A DNA stretch of 64,000 nt, taken from assembly GCA_036653595.1 (NCBI GenBank), contig JAVVTQ010000005.1, positions 1-64,000 of the forward strand, read 5' to 3'. Position numbers and translations under genes: made by a program. Shown in pieces: positions 44,796 to 54,115 of the stretch (position 1 is its first letter; each line of letters opens with the position of its first letter). Under the pieces are notes generated by a model that was not told the DNA's origin, searched no databases, and was given only the letters and a program-made list of their open reading frames with translations. Origin of the DNA: JAVVTQ01 sp036653595. GTDB lineage: Bacteria; Bacillota; Clostridia; Oscillospirales; Ruminococcaceae.

Positions 44796-45335
44796 TTGTT
44801 ACTGATATCTATTGAAGTACTTCTTCTCGTCTTTGCAGACAGGATAACAAAGATACTCGCAGAGACTTTTTTGGTTGCGGGGAATATGATTCCGGTTATC
44901 CCGGGAGTGGTGGGTCTTGAGCTTCTAGAGGGCGGCAATACAGGCGCGGCCTTCGGCATTCTTCGGGAAAATCGTCTGGCCCTGATTATTCTGCCCTTAA
45001 TCGTGTCATGCGCTCTGCTCTATATGCTGTTTTTTATGAAAATAAGGTCCAAACTTCTAAAGTATTCCGTAATCATGATTCTCGCCGGCGGTCTAGGAAA
45101 CTTATACGACAGAATTTTTGGCGGAGTTGTGGTAGACTTTATAAAGTTCATTTTCTTCGAATTTCCGACCTTTAATTTTGCCGATTGCTGTATAAGCATC
45201 GGTGCGGCGCTGCTCTTTGTCGCAATCATCTTCTCAAAAAGCAGTGAGCCGATATTTGAACATACGCCGAGATTTTTGATGTCAAAAAAAGAAAGAGATG
45301 CGGCCGATAAAACTCTCAGTGACAGCAATGAGTGA
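44796..45335 (+). CDS. lspA: Lipoprotein signal peptidase (signal peptidase II)
   Basis: The 179-residue protein starts at TTG with GGGAG seven bases upstream. Four membrane segments are visible, with the family motifs GNTGAAFG (residues 47-54), the catalytic Asp114 in VVDFIKF and Asp130 in FNFADCC. It removes signal peptides from prolipoproteins, such as the one encoded at 49465. The C-terminal 25 residues form a charged extension. Its last bases overlap the start of the pseudouridine synthase gene. Confidence 0.95.
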   Translation: MLLISIEVLLLVFADRITKILAETFLVAGNMIPVIPGVVGLELLEGGNTGAAFGILRENRLALIILPLIVSCALLYMLFFMKIRSKLLKYSVIMILAGGLGNLYDRIFGGVVVDFIKFIFFEFPTFNFADCCISIGAALLFVAIIFSKSSEPIFEHTPRFLMSKKERDAADKTLSDSNE

Positions 45336-46272
45336 CATAAGAAAAGTCATTCTGATTGCAGAGCAAGAAAATGAAGGACAAAGGCTCGACGCTTTCATAA
45401 TCTCCTGCCTGCACGACGACGAAGACGAGAGTCTGCAAGCGCTTTCTAGAACTTATATTCAGCGCATAATAGACGACGGCAATGTCACAATAAACAATGA
45501 TGCAAAGCAAAAAAGCGCAAAGCTTCTAGCAGGTGACACGGTCTGCTTGACCATCCCCATTCCGGAAGAGGCGGCGGCCGAGCCTCAGAACATACCAATC
45601 GACATTGTATATGAGGATGAATGTCTGCTTGTAGTCAACAAAAGCAAGGGAATGGTTGTACACCCTGCGCCGGGAAATTATGACAATACACTTGTCAACG
45701 CGCTGCTCTATCATTGCGGGGAGACGCTTTCGGGGATAAATGGAGTTCTGCGCCCCGGCATAGTCCACCGCATCGATAAAAACACCAGCGGACTGCTGAT
45801 TGTAGCAAAAAACGATGCCGCACACAGATGCCTCTCCGAGCAAATTTCTTCGCACAGCTTTACGAGAGAATATGAGGCTATTGTATATGGATCATTCAAG
45901 GAACAAAGCGGCACTCTCGACTTCCCCATCGGCAGAAAAGAAAATGACCGAAAAAAATTCTGCGTGACTGTGAAAAATTCCAAATCAGCAGTGACGCATT
46001 ATGAGGTGCTGGAAAAGCTGAATGGGTTTTCTCACGTCAGGCTCAGACTTGAAACAGGCAGAACACATCAGATACGAGTGCACATGTCGCACATCGGACA
46101 CCCGGTGGCCGGTGACCCCATTTACGGTCCCAAAAAGACGATAGAGAGTCTCGGCGGACAGTGTCTCCACGCAAAAAAGCTGGGTTTCATTCACCCGCAA
46201 AGTGGGCAGTATATGGAATTTGACTCGGAACTGCCCGAATATTTTACAAAATTTCTTGACAGTGTAAGGTAA
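45328..46272 (+). CDS. rluD: RluD-type 23S rRNA pseudouridine synthase
   Basis: The product is 314 residues from the ATG at 45328, which overlaps the lspA stop (ATGAGTGA). An S4 domain (about 10-85) precedes the catalytic domain with HRIDKNTSGLL and the nucleophilic Asp near residue 143, and the GRTHQIRVHMSHIGHPVAGDP block. The lspA-rluD pairing is conserved in Firmicutes, which supports the RluD label over other family members. The precise target has not been read from sequence. Confidence 0.92.
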   Translation: MSDIRKVILIAEQENEGQRLDAFIISCLHDDEDESLQALSRTYIQRIIDDGNVTINNDAKQKSAKLLAGDTVCLTIPIPEEAAAEPQNIPIDIVYEDECLLVVNKSKGMVVHPAPGNYDNTLVNALLYHCGETLSGINGVLRPGIVHRIDKNTSGLLIVAKNDAAHRCLSEQISSHSFTREYEAIVYGSFKEQSGTLDFPIGRKENDRKKFCVTVKNSKSAVTHYEVLEKLNGFSHVRLRLETGRTHQIRVHMSHIGHPVAGDPIYGPKKTIESLGGQCLHAKKLGFIHPQSGQYMEFDSELPEYFTKFLDSVR

Positions 46273-46278
46273 AAAAAC

Positions 46279-47133
46279 ATGGCAAAGGCAGTTAGCGATT
46301 TTCTTGTAGTATCGGACATTGACGGCACTCTTTTGGAGGCCGGCTTCGGTGTGCCCAAGGACAATATCGATGCCGTCGATGAATTCATTTCGCGAAAGGG
46401 CAGATTCACCGTCTGCACATCGCGCGGGATAGAGTCTGTCGGTAAGTTTGGCGCCTGTATCACCTTGACGGCACCCGCCATTCTCTACAATGGCGCAATG
46501 ATATATGATTACAGGAAAAATAAAATTTTGTACGAACGGCTGTTAGGCTCCGAAACGCGTGAAATTGTACAGGATGTTTTGTCAAAATATCCCAATGTCG
46601 GCTGCGGCGCGTTTTCACGTGCAAAGCTGTACGTGTTTAAAATGAACAAGGAGATGTTTGACTACGTCAATCTTGAGCACATCTCATTTGTGGTTTCCGA
46701 CATTGATAAAACTCCTGACAATTGGAACAAGATATCTATTTGCGGTGAGGAAAAGGACATATCGGAAATAGCGCAGTATATACAAGGGCGAAAACGCACC
46801 GCGGAGGTGTTTCAGGCTGTAGACGTCATAAGCACCGGAAAAAACGTCTGTGAATTGATTCCCGAGGGCGTCGACAAGGGCGAGGGTTTGCTGCGCCTGT
46901 GCGAGATTGTCAACGTCACAAAGGACAATGTCGTGGCTATAGGCAACGATTTTGAGGACATGCCGATGTTTTTAAATGCGGGAATTTCTGTGGCGGTGGG
47001 CGACGCGCCGCCCGAGGTCAGAAAATCGGTGGAAATTGTGGTCAAATCCTGTCTTCACGGAGGGGTTGCGCAGATTTTGCGTTCGCTCGAAAGCATGCTT
47101 GACGGATTTGAACAAATCAGGCTGGAGATGTGA
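46279..47133 (+). CDS. HAD-superfamily hydrolase, Cof-like
   Basis: The 284-residue protein has the nucleophile motif SDIDGTLLE with Asp13 and Asp15, a C2-type cap insert in the middle and the acidic motif GNDFEDMPMF (about 221-230) near the C-terminus. Cof-type enzymes dephosphorylate sugar phosphates, flavin precursors or nucleotides; the substrate is unknown. It starts six bases after the pseudouridine synthase stop and is followed by a 29-residue membrane micro-ORF. Confidence 0.9.
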   Translation: MAKAVSDFLVVSDIDGTLLEAGFGVPKDNIDAVDEFISRKGRFTVCTSRGIESVGKFGACITLTAPAILYNGAMIYDYRKNKILYERLLGSETREIVQDVLSKYPNVGCGAFSRAKLYVFKMNKEMFDYVNLEHISFVVSDIDKTPDNWNKISICGEEKDISEIAQYIQGRKRTAEVFQAVDVISTGKNVCELIPEGVDKGEGLLRLCEIVNVTKDNVVAIGNDFEDMPMFLNAGISVAVGDAPPEVRKSVEIVVKSCLHGGVAQILRSLESMLDGFEQIRLEM

Positions 47134-47134
47134 C

Positions 47135-47224
47135 TTGGATAAAAAGTGGTTCTTTGTTTTTATAGCCCTCACGGTGCTGTTTTCCGCGCTGATTGTTTTG
47201 TTTAATTTTTTATATTATAGGTAA
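47135..47224 (+). CDS. Putative 29-residue single-pass membrane micro-protein
   Basis: A TTG start at 47135 has GGAG seven bases upstream and leads to a 29-codon frame. The product is a charged start (MDKKWF) followed by an uninterrupted hydrophobic helix of about 20 residues and an aromatic/Arg end (NFLYYR). It begins one base after the HAD hydrolase stop and ends 13 bases before ppk, so the frame fills the gap exactly. Neither homologues nor expression can be judged here. It may be a real micro-protein or a chance frame. Confidence 0.45.
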   Translation: MDKKWFFVFIALTVLFSALIVLFNFLYYR

Positions 47225-47237
47225 TTGCGGTGGAAAA

Positions 47238-49361
47238 ATGACGGACGATGACGGCTCAATATTTATAAACAGGGAACTGAGTTGGCTGGATTTCAATGAG
47301 AGAGTGCTTTCAAAGAGCGGTGAAGAGAATATCCCGCTCATGGAGCGCTTTCGCTTTTTGTCGATTTATTCGAGCAACCTCGACGAATTCTTTATGATAA
47401 GAATAGGCACTCTCTTTGACCAGATGCTGCTCAAAGAAAAGGTCGTGGACAATAAGACGGGAATGAGCGCAAAGGCGCAAATAAATGCCGCGCTTGAAAA
47501 AACAAGAAAACTCAACAGACAAAAGGACAAGCTTTTTGGCTGTGTTGAGAAAACCGTCTCGCAGAGTGCGGTTGAGAGAATAAATTTCGACATGCTGTCG
47601 GCACGGCAAGAAAAGTACTGGCAGAAATATTTTGAAGAAAATATTGTGCCGCTGCTTTCTCCGCAAATAATAGACAGACGCACACCGTATCCCTTTTTAA
47701 AGAACGGAGAGCTGTATATTTATCTGCAGCTGTGCAGAAAAAACGGAGATATCTGCTATGGCATTATCCCTGTACTCACACAGCTGGGAAGAGTAATACG
47801 GGCGCCGCTTGAGGACCGCAAATATTTGCTTGCGGAGGACATTGTAAAGAGATATGCGCACTTAATTTTTGAAAAATATAAAGTTGTTCAGAGAGTGGTT
47901 TTGCGGATAACGCGAAATGCGGATATAAGTCTCGACGAGGGGATATTTGACTACAGCATAGATTACCTTGAAGCCATGAAGCAGCTGCTCAAAAAGCGCA
48001 GACGGCTTATGCCGGTGCGAGTGCAGCTCTCAAATGAGGTGTCCGAGGATTTTGAAAAGCACCTTACAGGAGCTTTAAAAGTCGAACGCAACCAAATTTT
48101 CGCAGAGGAGTCTCCTCTGGACTTGACATATATAAACAAGGTCATAGACTTTGCAAATAAGCGCCGATGTCCCGAGCTTTTCTATCCGATAAAGCCGGTT
48201 CGCAGAGCTGACGTCAGTTATGATGTGATAAAAGCAATAAGGGAAAAAGATATTTTGCTCTCTTTTCCATACGAGAGCTTTTCATACGTGACAAGCTTAA
48301 TAGAGCAGGCTGCCTGTAACCCGGAGGTCGCCGCCATAAAAATCACTCTCTACCGCGTGGCTAACGACAGTAAAGTCGTGGCTGCGCTGATAAAGGCCGC
48401 GGAAAACGGCAAGGATGTCACGGCAGTGCTGGAGCTGCGAGCACGCTTTGACGAGGAGAACAATATAGAGTGGGCGCAGCGGCTCGAGGATGTCGGCTGT
48501 ACGGTGATTTACGGGCTGGGAGACTATAAGATTCACTCAAAACTGCTTTTGCTGGTCATGCGAAGCGCCACGAAAATTAATTATATTAGCTATATTTCGA
48601 CAGGAAATTTCAATGAAAAAACTGCCGAGCTGTATACAGATATTGGGCTTATGACTGCCGACAGACGGATATCAGAGGAAATACTGGAGCTTTTTCGTGC
48701 AATCTCCTTTTCGCAGCTTGTTGAAAAAAGCGATAGCCTGTTGGTTGCCCCGCTCGTCCTCAAGCCTCGCATAGAGGAACTCATCGACAGGGAGATATAT
48801 TTCGCCAAAAAAGGGGAGCCTGCCGAGATAAAAATAAAGTGCAACTCGGTCAGCGACAAAGAAATTATCAACAAGCTGGTCGAGGCCTCACGAGCAGGCG
48901 TCAGCATAAAAATGCTTGTGCGCGGCATATGCTGCATCAGACCGGCTGTGGCCGGGTATACAGACAATATTGAGGTGTTTAGCATAGTCGGACGCCTTCT
49001 GGAGCATTCGCGCATTTTTGTTTTCGGATGCGGTGAAAGGCGAGAGGTGTATATAAGCTCTGCCGACCTTTTGACGCGCAACACTCAGCGCAGGGTGGAG
49101 ACGGCAGTGCGCATTAATGACCGCGATTATGCACAGCTTTTGTCAAATACAATCGACATTATGCTGTCCGACACCGCCAACATGCGAGTGCTCGGAAATG
49201 ACGGAGTTTACCGCCGCGCAGAGCAAAAAAGCGGTGAGAGGATTTTCGATTCACAGGATTATTTCTTTGACTATTATGCAAGGCAGTCAGACCGAAAGCT
49301 TTTGCCTCAAAAGACAGGGCTGCTCGGACTCCTCTGCAAGTACAAAAAGCATGGGAAGTAA
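47238..49361 (+). CDS. ppk: Polyphosphate kinase 1
   Basis: The product is 707 residues from the ATG at 47238, which has GGTGGA nearby; the frame reaches back to 47193 through the micro-ORF region without a site. The N-terminal helical domain has INRELSWLDFNERV and SSNLDEFFMIRIG. The phosphorylated His lies in KIHSKLLLL (about residue 433), and STGNFNEKTAELYTDIGL follows. PPK1 makes polyphosphate from ATP reversibly and can act in stress, biofilm and sporulation. A terminator closes the gene. Confidence 0.96.
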   Translation: MTDDDGSIFINRELSWLDFNERVLSKSGEENIPLMERFRFLSIYSSNLDEFFMIRIGTLFDQMLLKEKVVDNKTGMSAKAQINAALEKTRKLNRQKDKLFGCVEKTVSQSAVERINFDMLSARQEKYWQKYFEENIVPLLSPQIIDRRTPYPFLKNGELYIYLQLCRKNGDICYGIIPVLTQLGRVIRAPLEDRKYLLAEDIVKRYAHLIFEKYKVVQRVVLRITRNADISLDEGIFDYSIDYLEAMKQLLKKRRRLMPVRVQLSNEVSEDFEKHLTGALKVERNQIFAEESPLDLTYINKVIDFANKRRCPELFYPIKPVRRADVSYDVIKAIREKDILLSFPYESFSYVTSLIEQAACNPEVAAIKITLYRVANDSKVVAALIKAAENGKDVTAVLELRARFDEENNIEWAQRLEDVGCTVIYGLGDYKIHSKLLLLVMRSATKINYISYISTGNFNEKTAELYTDIGLMTADRRISEEILELFRAISFSQLVEKSDSLLVAPLVLKPRIEELIDREIYFAKKGEPAEIKIKCNSVSDKEIINKLVEASRAGVSIKMLVRGICCIRPAVAGYTDNIEVFSIVGRLLEHSRIFVFGCGERREVYISSADLLTRNTQRRVETAVRINDRDYAQLLSNTIDIMLSDTANMRVLGNDGVYRRAEQKSGERIFDSQDYFFDYYARQSDRKLLPQKTGLLGLLCKYKKHGK

Positions 49362-49376
49362 ATAAAAACGAGATTG

Positions 49377-49408
49377 AAAAAAGTGTCGATGCAAAACGGC
49401 ACTTTTTT
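49377..49408 (+). terminator. Intrinsic terminator after ppk
   Basis: AAAGTGTCG and CGGCACTTT form a nine-base stem with one T-G pair around an eight-base loop, followed by T residues. It stands about 20 bases after the ppk stop. Confidence 0.85.
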
Positions 49409-49464
49409 TGTGTTAAAACCTAACAATAAATAATAAGTTCAAAAGAATGCTCATAGTATTTGTC

Positions 49465-50718
49465 ATGAAGAATTACAAAAAGCAAAATAGAATAATGGCG
49501 CTTCTGCTGATGATTGCACTGTCTTTTTTTGTGTCCTGCAAAGAAAGCAAAGTGCCGGCAGCAAAACCCGAAAATGGCAAGGGTCAAGATAATTTGAGCT
49601 ATACGATATTTAAAGACGGCGAAAGACAGGATATGTCGGTGGCTGTTTGGGTGAGCTATCTCGATCTCAAGGAAATGCTTAAAAATCCACAGGACGCGAG
49701 CGCCAGGATTGACGACAGCATAAAGACGATGAAAAGCTTCGGAGTGACTGATGTGTATTTTCATGTGAGGCAGTTTGGAGATGCCTTGTACAGATCAGAG
49801 GTGTTTCCCTCTGCCGAATGCACGGTTTATGACGATATTCCGGAGAACTTTTTGAAGAGCGCTGTGGAGTCGGCACATGCGAATAAGATAAAAATTCATG
49901 CATGGATAAATCCATACAGACTTTTTAAAGGCGAGAGCGAGACATATAAGAGCTTCCTGTCAAGGATTGAGAAGCTTGACAGCCGTGCCGTGCTTCGAAC
50001 GGGGAGCACGCTGATGCTAAACCCGGCGAGCGCCGAGGCGAGAAAGCTTGTTGTGAACGGGGTTGAGGAGATAATTGGAGAGTATGAGGTGGATGGAATT
50101 CACCTTGACGATTACTTCTACCCGGCAGATATTGGAAATCTCGATTCAGAGGATTTTAAGGCATATGTAAAAGGCGGCGGCACACTCGGTATCAACGAAT
50201 GGAGGCGCGAAAATGTAAGCTGCCTGATAAGGGAGGTGTATGCGGCGGTTCACGAGGATGTCGAGCGAAAGCTCGTTTTTGGAATAAGCCCGGACGCAAG
50301 CATAGAGCGCGATTTTAACAGCCATTTCTGCGATGTGGAGCTTTGGTGTGCAAATGAGGGCTATGTCGACTATATATGTCCGCAAATATACTATGGCTAT
50401 GAAAATGAGACGATGCCGTTTTTGTCGGTGCTGGCACAGTGGGAAAAAATCTGCAAAAAGGTTGACCTTATAGCGGGTCTGGGATTTTACAAAGCGGGAG
50501 CTGTAGACAAATTCGCAGGTGTCGGAAGCGGTGAATGGCAAAAAAATATAGATATAATCGCGCGCCAATATAAGCAGGCAGAGCAGTCGAAAACGTGTTT
50601 AGGAGTGGCCTTGTACAGGTATGAGTCGGTGTTTGCACCGTCGGGCGATTCGGCGGCAGTAGCGGTTTTGGAGCGATATAATCTGGAAAAAGCAATTGGG
50701 GGTGGCAAAGACGGATAA
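49465..50718 (+). CDS. GHL10-type glycoside hydrolase-like lipoprotein
   Basis: The product is 417 residues from the ATG at 49465, chosen because it gives a clean lipoprotein signal with lipobox FVSC (Cys25); an ATG at 49447 is an alternative, and neither has a strong binding site. A TIM-barrel-like domain follows, with HAWINPYRLF and EVDGIHLDDYFYP typical of GHL10/DUF187 (YngK-like) proteins. These bind or cleave glycans at the cell surface, possibly peptidoglycan. A weak promoter (TTGTGT, 17 bases, TAATAA) can be read at 49408-49436. The last 17 bases overlap the next gene if that starts at its GTG. Confidence 0.85.
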   Translation: MKNYKKQNRIMALLLMIALSFFVSCKESKVPAAKPENGKGQDNLSYTIFKDGERQDMSVAVWVSYLDLKEMLKNPQDASARIDDSIKTMKSFGVTDVYFHVRQFGDALYRSEVFPSAECTVYDDIPENFLKSAVESAHANKIKIHAWINPYRLFKGESETYKSFLSRIEKLDSRAVLRTGSTLMLNPASAEARKLVVNGVEEIIGEYEVDGIHLDDYFYPADIGNLDSEDFKAYVKGGGTLGINEWRRENVSCLIREVYAAVHEDVERKLVFGISPDASIERDFNSHFCDVELWCANEGYVDYICPQIYYGYENETMPFLSVLAQWEKICKKVDLIAGLGFYKAGAVDKFAGVGSGEWQKNIDIIARQYKQAEQSKTCLGVALYRYESVFAPSGDSAAVAVLERYNLEKAIGGGKDG

Positions 50719-50956
50719 GAGAAAGGTGGTCGCAAAAAAAGACATGGATCGGCTCATTAAAACACAGCTTATCGCTGCGGCTGTATTTGTCGCGCTGCTT
50801 TGCGGCGCAAGGTTTCTGGCACCGTCGTTGGTCTTAGAAATCAAGAGCCAATATGAAAGCATAACGGAAGAAAAGCCCATATTTGACATGGAGGGCATAA
50901 GAAAAATCATCAAGCCTGCGCGAGACTTCTTTGAGGAACTAGTCGGACTATGCTGA
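50702..50956 (+). CDS. Small membrane protein coupled to the M50 protease
   Basis: The product is 84 residues from the GTG at 50702; the ATG at 50744 would leave 70 residues and the true start is uncertain because no site is strong. A basic N-terminus is followed by one transmembrane helix (about residues 25-45) and a charged tail (about 46-84). The stop overlaps the start of the SpoIVFB-like protease by seven bases. In B. subtilis the membrane protein SpoIVFA holds SpoIVFB; this protein could play such a part, but I see no sequence similarity I can name. Confidence 0.6.
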   Translation: MAKTDKRKVVAKKDMDRLIKTQLIAAAVFVALLCGARFLAPSLVLEIKSQYESITEEKPIFDMEGIRKIIKPARDFFEELVGLC

Positions 50957-51543
50957 GATTTTCTCTGTGCGGCACAAAAATTGCCGTATCTATCTGGTTC
51001 GCTGCGTTTATTGCAGTTATGCTTCTCAACAAAAATGCGCACATTTGCGGCTTGAGCCTGATTTTTATGTTGTCTCATGAGCTTGCCCATGTTATTGCAA
51101 TGATGGGATTTAAAAGCAGACCAAAAAAAATTGAATTTATGCTCGGCAGAATTAAAATCACGGCGGCCTCCGAGACAATATCGGACGGTGCACGCGCCGT
51201 GATTTTGTTAGCAGGGCCTGCTTTGAACCTTATGCTCTTTTATATTCTTGTGAAGAGTGACAGAGCTGCGGCCGAAATTAACCGCGCACTCTTTTTGCTT
51301 AATATGCTGCCCGCCGGGTTTCTGGATGGGGGACAGCTTTCAAGCCTCTTTTTCCATCGCTTCTTTTGCAAGGAGACGGCGGAGTGCATAAACAATGCTA
51401 TCACGGCTCTTATCTGCGCTGCCATGCTGGGACTGGGGCTATTCTTGCTTGTCAATGGACGACGCAGCCCGTCTCTTTTGGTGGCAGCCATTTATATATC
51501 GGCGTCCTCAATTAAAAATATCAGATATACAAAAGCCTTTTAG
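50950..51543 (+). CDS. SpoIVFB-like M50 intramembrane metalloprotease
   Basis: The 197-residue polytopic protein has HELAH at residues 43-47 and the third-ligand motif NMLPAGFLDGG with Asp126. In B. subtilis SpoIVFB the HExxH residues carry the same numbers, and the protein cleaves pro-sigma K. The family protein is about 290 residues with a C-terminal CBS domain; here only a short hydrophobic tail remains after the protease core, so the regulatory CBS domain is missing. The gene is coupled to the small membrane protein upstream. A pro-sigma K gene is not in the window. The role in sporulation is inference. Confidence 0.82.
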   Translation: MLRFSLCGTKIAVSIWFAAFIAVMLLNKNAHICGLSLIFMLSHELAHVIAMMGFKSRPKKIEFMLGRIKITAASETISDGARAVILLAGPALNLMLFYILVKSDRAAAEINRALFLLNMLPAGFLDGGQLSSLFFHRFFCKETAECINNAITALICAAMLGLGLFLLVNGRRSPSLLVAAIYISASSIKNIRYTKAF

Positions 51544-51582
51544 TTTGGTATTATTTATATATCAAATTCAAAGGAAAATGAA

Positions 51583-53427
51583 ATGTCTGAATATACGATG
51601 GAAAAGATACTGCGCTCAGTGCAAAAACCGGCGCGATATGTCGGCGGCGAGCTGGGGTCGGTTGTAAAAAACAAGAAGGACGTCAAATTGAGATTTGCGT
51701 TCTGCTTTCCCGACACATATGAAGTCGGAATGTCACATCTCGGCTTGAAAATACTCTACTACATAAAGAACAATGAGCCTGATATTTGGTGTGAGCGCGC
51801 ATTTGCGCCATGGTTCGATATGCGCGAAAAAATGTTGGAAAACGATATCCCGCTCTTTGCACTGGAGAGCAAGGATCCGCTTTTTGAGTTTGACATTGTA
51901 GGCTTCACCTTGCAGTATGAGATGTCATATACAAACATTCTTTACATGCTGGATCTCGCGAGAATCCCCTTGCGCTCGGCAAACAGAAAGGACAGCGATC
52001 CCATAATTGTAGCCGGAGGGCCGTGTGCATGCAATCCGGAGCCAATAGCCGATTTTATCGACCTTTTTATTCTGGGAGACGGTGAGGAGGTAAATCTTGA
52101 GCTTTGCAGGCTTGTAATTGAATGCAAACAAAAAAAGCTGACGCGAAACGAAACTTTGCGGCTGGCATCGCAAATTGACGGGATTTATGTGCCGTCGCTC
52201 TACAATGTGGAATATGGCGATGACCTGAAAATAAAATCCGTGTCCCCGATTTTCGATGCGCCCATCACGGTTAAAAAAAGAATCGTAAAAAACTTGGACA
52301 GCGCCGCGTTCCCTTCATATATGCCTGTACCGATGATTGAGACAATTCATGACCGCGCGAGCATTGAGGTGCTGCGAGGCTGCGTCAGAGGCTGTAGGTT
52401 TTGTCAGGCAGGCTTTATATACAGGCCGTTTCGCCCGAGAAGCGCAGAGCTGCTCGATAAGCAGGCGAGGGCGCTGTGCGACTCCACGGGATATGAAGAG
52501 ATATCGCTGATATCACTATCGACTAGCGATCACCCGCAGCTCGAGGAGCTTCTCGACAAGCTTCTTACATGGACGCAGGACAAAAATATAAATCTTTCAC
52601 TCCCGTCGCTGAGGGTGGATAACTTCAACGAAAGGCTTGTCGAAAAAATAAGCCGCGTTCGTCACAGCGGCCTGACTTTTGCGCCGGAGGCCGGTACGCA
52701 GAGGCTTCGCAATGTCATAAATAAAAACATTGATGAAGAAGAGATAATGCAGGGCTGCAAAACGGCGTTTGAAGGCGGCTATACATCGGTAAAACTCTAT
52801 TTTATGATGGGACTTCCGACAGAGACAGATGAAGACATTCTCGCAATCACTGCACTTGCACAGAGAATAGTGGACATGTATTACGAGCTGCCCTCAAAGC
52901 AAAAGGGAAAATCAGTGAATGTCGCGATAAGCGTCGCATGCTTTATTCCAAAGCCGTTCACTCCATTCCAATTCTTCGCGCAGGACACTGTCGACGAGTT
53001 CAAGCGCAAGCAGCGCTTGCTGGTACAGAGCATCAGGAGCAGAAAAATAACGATTAGCTGGCATGATGCCCTGACAAGCAGTGTGGAAGCGGTGCTCGCT
53101 AGAGGCGACAGGCGCCTTTCACAGGTAATACTAGATGTCTACATGGACGGTGGCATCTTCGACAGCTGGGACGAGGGCTTTTCATATGAGCGCTGGCAGA
53201 GAGCTTTTGATAAAAACAACATTGACACATCATTTTACGCCAACAGACCGCGCGAAGCGGAGGAGATAATGCCTTGGGACATGTTCGATTACGGCGTCAC
53301 AAAGAAGTTTCTCGCCGCTGAGTACAAAAAATCAATCACGGCAGAGGTCACGCCAAAATGCACGGACAAATGCTCAAATTGCGGCATGGCAAAGTTTATG
53401 GGAGGTGCGTGCGTTGCAAAACCTTAG
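51583..53427 (+). CDS. TIGR03960-family B12-binding radical SAM protein
   Basis: The 614-residue protein has an N-terminal cobalamin-binding-like region (about 1-240), the radical SAM motif CVRGCRFCQAG near residues 266-276, and a C-terminal domain ending with CTDKCSNCGM. Members of this family always sit beside a TIGR03936 gene, as here, and are found in Firmicutes and other anaerobes. Neither has a settled function; an RNA or ribosomal modification is a guess based on neighbours. GGAAAATGA precedes the ATG. Confidence 0.92.
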   Translation: MSEYTMEKILRSVQKPARYVGGELGSVVKNKKDVKLRFAFCFPDTYEVGMSHLGLKILYYIKNNEPDIWCERAFAPWFDMREKMLENDIPLFALESKDPLFEFDIVGFTLQYEMSYTNILYMLDLARIPLRSANRKDSDPIIVAGGPCACNPEPIADFIDLFILGDGEEVNLELCRLVIECKQKKLTRNETLRLASQIDGIYVPSLYNVEYGDDLKIKSVSPIFDAPITVKKRIVKNLDSAAFPSYMPVPMIETIHDRASIEVLRGCVRGCRFCQAGFIYRPFRPRSAELLDKQARALCDSTGYEEISLISLSTSDHPQLEELLDKLLTWTQDKNINLSLPSLRVDNFNERLVEKISRVRHSGLTFAPEAGTQRLRNVINKNIDEEEIMQGCKTAFEGGYTSVKLYFMMGLPTETDEDILAITALAQRIVDMYYELPSKQKGKSVNVAISVACFIPKPFTPFQFFAQDTVDEFKRKQRLLVQSIRSRKITISWHDALTSSVEAVLARGDRRLSQVILDVYMDGGIFDSWDEGFSYERWQRAFDKNNIDTSFYANRPREAEEIMPWDMFDYGVTKKFLAAEYKKSITAEVTPKCTDKCSNCGMAKFMGGACVAKP

Positions 53428-54076
53428 GATCCATTTCTCAAAGACAGGCGATGCACGTTATATTTCACATCTTGATATTTCAAGGTGCTTTTCGCGTGCA
53501 ATAAGGAAAAGCGGCATTGACGTGTGGTATACGGAGGGATTTAATTCGCGCATATATATGACGTTTGCGCTGCCATTGTCACTCGGTGTCGAGAGCACCT
53601 GCGAGACGATGGACATAAAAGTAAAAGGTGACAGCTGGGCGCTGGATGCAGGTGACAGGCTGGCGGGCTGCCTTCCGCGCGGTATCGAGGTTTTTAACTG
53701 CACGGAGGCCATTCAAAAACCGACAGACATCGCATATGCAAAATATTTGATTGAACTTTGCGACGATGCTTTGACCACAGGAGAGATTTGCGCAGCGGCG
53801 AAAGAGGTGCTTGCTTCAGCTGCAATAATAACCGAAAAGCGCACTAAAAAAGGTGCGATGAATTTGATAGACATAAAACCGCACATCAAGGAATATGGCG
53901 TGTGTGAAAAGCTTGGCAAATGCTATATTGAGCTGATTCTTGATGCAAGCATGTCATTTTCACTCAACCCTCAGTTGGTGCTCGACCTCATATTTCAAGC
54001 ACTTGACGCTGAGCCAAAGCACTGCCTCATTCGCCGCACCAATATACTTATGGCTGACATGAAAAACTTCGAATAA
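53414..54076 (+). CDS. TIGR03936-family radical SAM-associated protein
   Basis: The product is 220 residues from the TTG at 53414, with GGAGG eight bases upstream; a GTG at 53405 is too close to that site. The conserved N-terminal segment LRIHFSKTGDARYISHLD is typical of the DUF2344/TIGR03936 family, and the rest is a mixed alpha/beta fold with no cysteine cluster. It overlaps the radical SAM gene by 14 bases. The two probably work together. In many relatives the pair precedes rng and rplU; here it precedes rplS. Confidence 0.9.
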   Translation: MQNLRIHFSKTGDARYISHLDISRCFSRAIRKSGIDVWYTEGFNSRIYMTFALPLSLGVESTCETMDIKVKGDSWALDAGDRLAGCLPRGIEVFNCTEAIQKPTDIAYAKYLIELCDDALTTGEICAAAKEVLASAAIITEKRTKKGAMNLIDIKPHIKEYGVCEKLGKCYIELILDASMSFSLNPQLVLDLIFQALDAEPKHCLIRRTNILMADMKNFE

Positions 54077-54080
54077 CATC

Positions 54081-54109
54081 TTGTCAAAACGGTACATATG
54101 TGGTATTAT
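54081..54109 (+). promoter_or_regulatory. Promoter of rplS
   Basis: TTGTCA, a 17-base spacer and TATTAT preceded by TGG (extended -10). It is the best promoter in this part of the window and starts five bases after the previous stop. Confidence 0.75.
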
Positions 54110-54115
54110 ACTAAG

